From: Treponema sp.
GTDB lineage: Bacteria > Spirochaetota > Spirochaetia > Treponematales > Breznakiellaceae
Length of the DNA stretch: 8,033 bases
Assembly (NCBI GenBank): GCA_031258265.1
Contig: JAIRNB010000254.1
Span: 1-8,033 of the forward strand
Direction of reading: 5' to 3'
Shown piece after piece: positions 5,864 through 8,033 of this stretch. The position numbers were made by a program, and so were the translations under genes. The notes under the pieces were generated by a model. The model worked only from the letters and a program-made list of their open reading frames with translations, was not told the DNA's origin and made no database searches. Positions within the stretch are counted from its first letter, which is position 1. Each line of letters opens with the position of its first letter.

Positions 5864-7946
5864 AAAAGATCTGTCCCCCAAGGGAGAACACCGGTATCTG
5901 TTCCAGAGGGGCGGCAGCGCTGATCCGCCGGCCTCCTTCGTATTGTTTCCCGGTCCACACATCGGTCCAGAATTCCGCGCCGTTTTTCAGCCTGGGGAGG
6001 TAGAGTTCCCGTTCCCGCTGTCCCTCATAGAGGACCGGGGCCACCAGGAATTCCGGCCCAAACAGGTACTGATCCTCAACTTCCCAGGCATCTTTGTCAC
6101 CGGGAAAATCGTAGAACAGGGGCCGGATAACCGGGCTTCCCTTTTCGTGGGCGGCCTTCATGAGTCCTTCGATATAGGGCCGCAGCTTTTCCCGAAGGAA
6201 AATGTACTTTTTGCAGATCCGGTATACCTCTTCCGAGTAGCTCCAAATCTCGTTATCCGCCCCGGAAACGCAGCTTGCTCCCCCCTCCGTTCCCATGGGC
6301 GGTTTGTGGGGTTCCCGGTCCCCGTGGAGCCGCATCACCGGGCAGAAACAGCCCCACTGGAACCAGCGGATAAGGAGCTCATGGAACCGGGGGTCCGTCA
6401 CCAGGCCGCCGTGGAAACCCCCGATGTCGGTGGTCCACCAGGGGATTCCCGCCATACCCATGTTGAGACCCGCGGCAAGCTGGTTCCGCAGACTCCCAAA
6501 GCTGGAATGGATGTCCCCGGACCAGACCAGGGCGCCGTAACGCTGACTCCCCGCCCAGGCGCAGCGGAGCAGATTCAGCACCTGTTCCTGCCCGGCCTCC
6601 CGCATGCCGTCAAAAAAAGTCTTGGCGTAAAAGAGGGGGTAGCTGTTCCCAATCTGAAGGTCCGGCCCCAGGTGGTAACGGTAATGATCAAAATCATAGA
6701 CCGAATACTCCGGTTCCGCTTCGTCAAGCCAGAAGACCCGCACCCCCTTGTCGTAGTAATTCTGTTTTACCTTCTCCCAGATAAAGGACCGGGCCTCCGG
6801 CTTAGTGGCGTCGTAGTGGACGCTGTTTCCCTGGAAATCCATGCCGATACGGTAGCCCCGTTCGGTCCGGATAAGGAGGCCGGATTCCAGCATTTCCGCG
6901 AAGTTCTCACTCCGCCGGTCCACGGTGGGCCAGACGGATACCATCAGTTCTATGCCCATTTCCTTGAGTCCGGCGATCATGGCATCCGGGTCCGGCCAGT
7001 AGCGGGGATCGAATCTCCAGTCCCCCTGGTAGGGCCAGTGGAAAAAATCGATCACGATGACCGAAAGGGGGATCTCCCGTTTCCGGTACTCCCGGGCCAC
7101 GGCTAAGAGTTCCTCCTGAGTCTGGTAGCGGAGTTTGCACTGCCAGAAACCCATGCCGTAGGCGGGCATCATGGGGACTCTTCCGGCGGCCCTGGCGTAA
7201 GCCTCTTCAATTTCCGCGGGGCTGTCCCCGGCGGTGATCCAGTAGTCCAGGGATTTGGCGGAAAGGGCCGTCCAGGTAGTCATATTTTTACCAAAGACCA
7301 CCCGGCCCACGGCGGGGTTGTTCCATAGGAATCCGTAGCCCAGGGATGAGAGGGCAAAGGGAACGCTGGCCTGGGAATTACGCTGGGCCAGTTCCAGATC
7401 GCAGCCCTTAAGGTTAAGGCAGGACTGCTGGTACTGGCCCATGCCGTAGATCTTTTCATTGGGGCTTAGGGATTCAAGGCGAAGGGTAATCGTGTAATCC
7501 CCGCCGATGATGGGCTTGAATTCCCGGCCTTCGATCTCCAGGGCGCTGCAATTTTCGGACATCCGGTCCCTGCGGTTCCGCACGTATTCTTTAAGCAGGA
7601 GTTCCCCCCGGCTGTTGTACACCGAAAGATTCCCCGCCCGGTCCAGCCTTGCTTCGATTTTCCCGTTCCTGATGGAAGCGCCCTGGTCCCCGATATGTAT
7701 GGAGCTTTCGTCCTCCGCTTCCACAGGGGGAAGGAGGGCCCCGTCGATCTCCGGGTCGGCGCCGGAACCGTCAAGCCGGCGTTCTTCCCGGCCTTCCGTA
7801 AAGCCCCCGGTCATACCCCTGGGCATGCCGGCGGTCTTGGCCGCCCGGACCCGGAGGCTGTTCTTCCCCCAGCCTTCTATCCACAGCTTTTCCGCATCGT
7901 AGCGGAATATGAGGCGGCGGCCCTCGATAGCAAATCTTAAGTTCAT
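5862..7946 (-). CDS. Glycoside hydrolase family 31 enzyme, probable alpha-xylosidase or alpha-glucosidase
   Basis: A 694-residue protein from the ATG at 7946 (MNLRFAIEGRRLIF). It has an N-terminal beta-sandwich (about 1-255; EKIYGMGQYQQ is its family landmark), a catalytic barrel from about 260, and a C-terminal beta region ending PVFSLGGQIF. The nucleophile is D408 in VFWLDEAEPE and the acid/base is D478 in VWSGDIHSSF; WWTTDIGGF follows as in other GH31 enzymes. The '..DEAEPE' nucleophile loop differs from the KTDFGERIP loop of the YicI-type neighbour, so the two are different GH31 subgroups and not a recent duplication. Specificity cannot be read from sequence alone; alpha-xyloside or alpha-glucoside are both possible. 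There is no signal peptide. The frame extends upstream to a GTG at 8006, but that start would lie inside the promoter and operator region. No Shine-Dalgarno precedes 7946, so the exact start is less certain than the gene. It is the first gene of the operon with yicI. Confidence 0.88.
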   Translation of the reverse strand: MNLRFAIEGRRLIFRYDAEKLWIEGWGKNSLRVRAAKTAGMPRGMTGGFTEGREERRLDGSGADPEIDGALLPPVEAEDESSIHIGDQGASIRNGKIEARLDRAGNLSVYNSRGELLLKEYVRNRRDRMSENCSALEIEGREFKPIIGGDYTITLRLESLSPNEKIYGMGQYQQSCLNLKGCDLELAQRNSQASVPFALSSLGYGFLWNNPAVGRVVFGKNMTTWTALSAKSLDYWITAGDSPAEIEEAYARAAGRVPMMPAYGMGFWQCKLRYQTQEELLAVAREYRKREIPLSVIVIDFFHWPYQGDWRFDPRYWPDPDAMIAGLKEMGIELMVSVWPTVDRRSENFAEMLESGLLIRTERGYRIGMDFQGNSVHYDATKPEARSFIWEKVKQNYYDKGVRVFWLDEAEPEYSVYDFDHYRYHLGPDLQIGNSYPLFYAKTFFDGMREAGQEQVLNLLRCAWAGSQRYGALVWSGDIHSSFGSLRNQLAAGLNMGMAGIPWWTTDIGGFHGGLVTDPRFHELLIRWFQWGCFCPVMRLHGDREPHKPPMGTEGGASCVSGADNEIWSYSEEVYRICKKYIFLREKLRPYIEGLMKAAHEKGSPVIRPLFYDFPGDKDAWEVEDQYLFGPEFLVAPVLYEGQRERELYLPRLKNGAEFWTDVWTGKQYEGGRRISAAAPLEQIPVFSLGGQIF

Positions 7947-7947
7947 A

Positions 7948-7965
7948 ATGATATACGTATAACAT
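7948..7965. promoter_or_regulatory. Operator O1, overlapping the -10 of the GH31 operon promoter
   Basis: The 18 bases ATGATATACGTATAACAT form a near-perfect palindrome around a central ACGT with one asymmetric pair. They match the second site at 8014-8031 at 16 of 18 positions. The site covers the -10 and the presumed transcription start, as expected for a repressor site. Palindromes centred on CG or ACGT are typical of LacI-family and of GntR/AraR-type sugar regulators; which family acts here is not decided by the sequence. Confidence 0.7.
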
Positions 7966-7985
7966 AAATTCGCCCCCTTTGTCAA
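7956..7985 (-). promoter_or_regulatory. Promoter of the GH31 operon
   Basis: On the minus strand TTGACA (7985-7980) is followed after 18 bases by TATACG (7961-7956), or after 17 bases by TTATAC. The -35 is a perfect consensus and the -10 is embedded in operator O1. The predicted transcription start would fall within a few bases of the ATG at 7946, giving a leaderless or nearly leaderless mRNA if this -10 is correct. Confidence 0.6.
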
Positions 7986-7993
7986 AATTTTTC

Positions 7994-8023
7994 TTGACAT
8001 CCACACCCCGGATATGATATACG
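7994..8023 (+). promoter_or_regulatory. Divergent promoter firing to the right
   Basis: On the plus strand TTGACA (7994-7999) is followed after exactly 18 bases by TATACG (8018-8023), the same geometry as the minus-strand promoter next to it. The -10 lies inside the second operator. The gene it serves is beyond the window; a sugar transporter or the regulator itself would be usual in this position. Confidence 0.55.
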
Positions 8024-8031
8024 TGTATCAT
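8014..8031. promoter_or_regulatory. Operator O2, overlapping the -10 of the divergent promoter
   Basis: ATGATATACGTGTATCAT is a palindrome with one mismatched pair, and its symmetry extends by two further bases on each side up to the window edge. It shares its first 11 bases exactly with operator O1, and the two centres are 66 bp apart. Similar half-sites (ATGATA) in both operators point to one dimeric regulator. Confidence 0.7.
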
Positions 8032-8033
8032 AT

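Noticed and set aside
5577..7106. A 509-codon open frame on the plus strand, antisense to the two GH31 genes
   Set aside because: It crosses both GH31 genes in the opposite strand, is rich in Pro, Gly, Val and His as expected from the complement of GC-rich codons, and has no recognisable domain. The minus-strand proteins are unmistakable.
7947..8006. N-terminal extension of the first GH31 gene from the GTG at 8006
   Set aside because: The extra 20 codons cover the -35, -10 and operator, and the residues (MWMSRKILTKG...) are not like a GH31 N-terminus or a signal peptide with a cleavage site.

Overview
The window looks like a piece of bacterial chromosome with moderately high GC. A host-associated or plant-polysaccharide-degrading bacterium would fit. 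A spirochaete (Treponema-like) is my guess from the protein flavour and the hairpin-rich intergenic repeats, but that is low-confidence inference and no marker gene is present.

Layout, left to right. (i) 1-140, minus strand: the N-terminal part of a small protein with the look of a VapB/AbrB-like antitoxin, running off the left edge. (ii) 141-1219: about 1.1 kb without a gene, filled with GC-rich hairpins and five copies of a modular, hairpin-forming repeat. (iii) 1220-3027, plus strand: an OLD-family protein (ABC-type ATPase plus TOPRIM nuclease) split by a -1 frameshift at a run of six A. It is visibly more A/T-rich than the sugar genes. (iv) 3028-3545: a GC-rich spacer, then two more copies of the same repeat (a 223-bp unit bounded by an 18-base direct repeat). 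The nuclease gene is therefore bracketed by one repeat family, all in one orientation. (v) 3546-7946, minus strand: a two-gene operon of family GH31 glycosidases. The promoter-proximal gene is an alpha-xylosidase-like GH31 enzyme; the second is a clear orthologue of E. coli YicI alpha-xylosidase with all catalytic and specificity residues in place. Only 9 bases separate them, and the stop codon of the first lies in the Shine-Dalgarno sequence of the second. (vi) 7947-8033: a compact divergent control region. Two near-identical 18-bp palindromes centred on ACGT each overlap the -10 of one of two oppositely directed promoters, and both promoters have the geometry TTGACA-N18-TATACG.

How the parts work together. 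The GH31 pair should act in the cytoplasm on imported alpha-xylosides such as isoprimeverose or xyloglucan oligosaccharides. It is probably repressed through the paired operators, together with a divergent gene just beyond the right edge (perhaps the transporter or the regulator). The OLD gene is probably an acquired defence-type gene, unrelated to sugar use. The features most worth a second look are the modular repeat family with covarying stems, the frameshifted OLD gene inside it, and the symmetric operator/promoter region.
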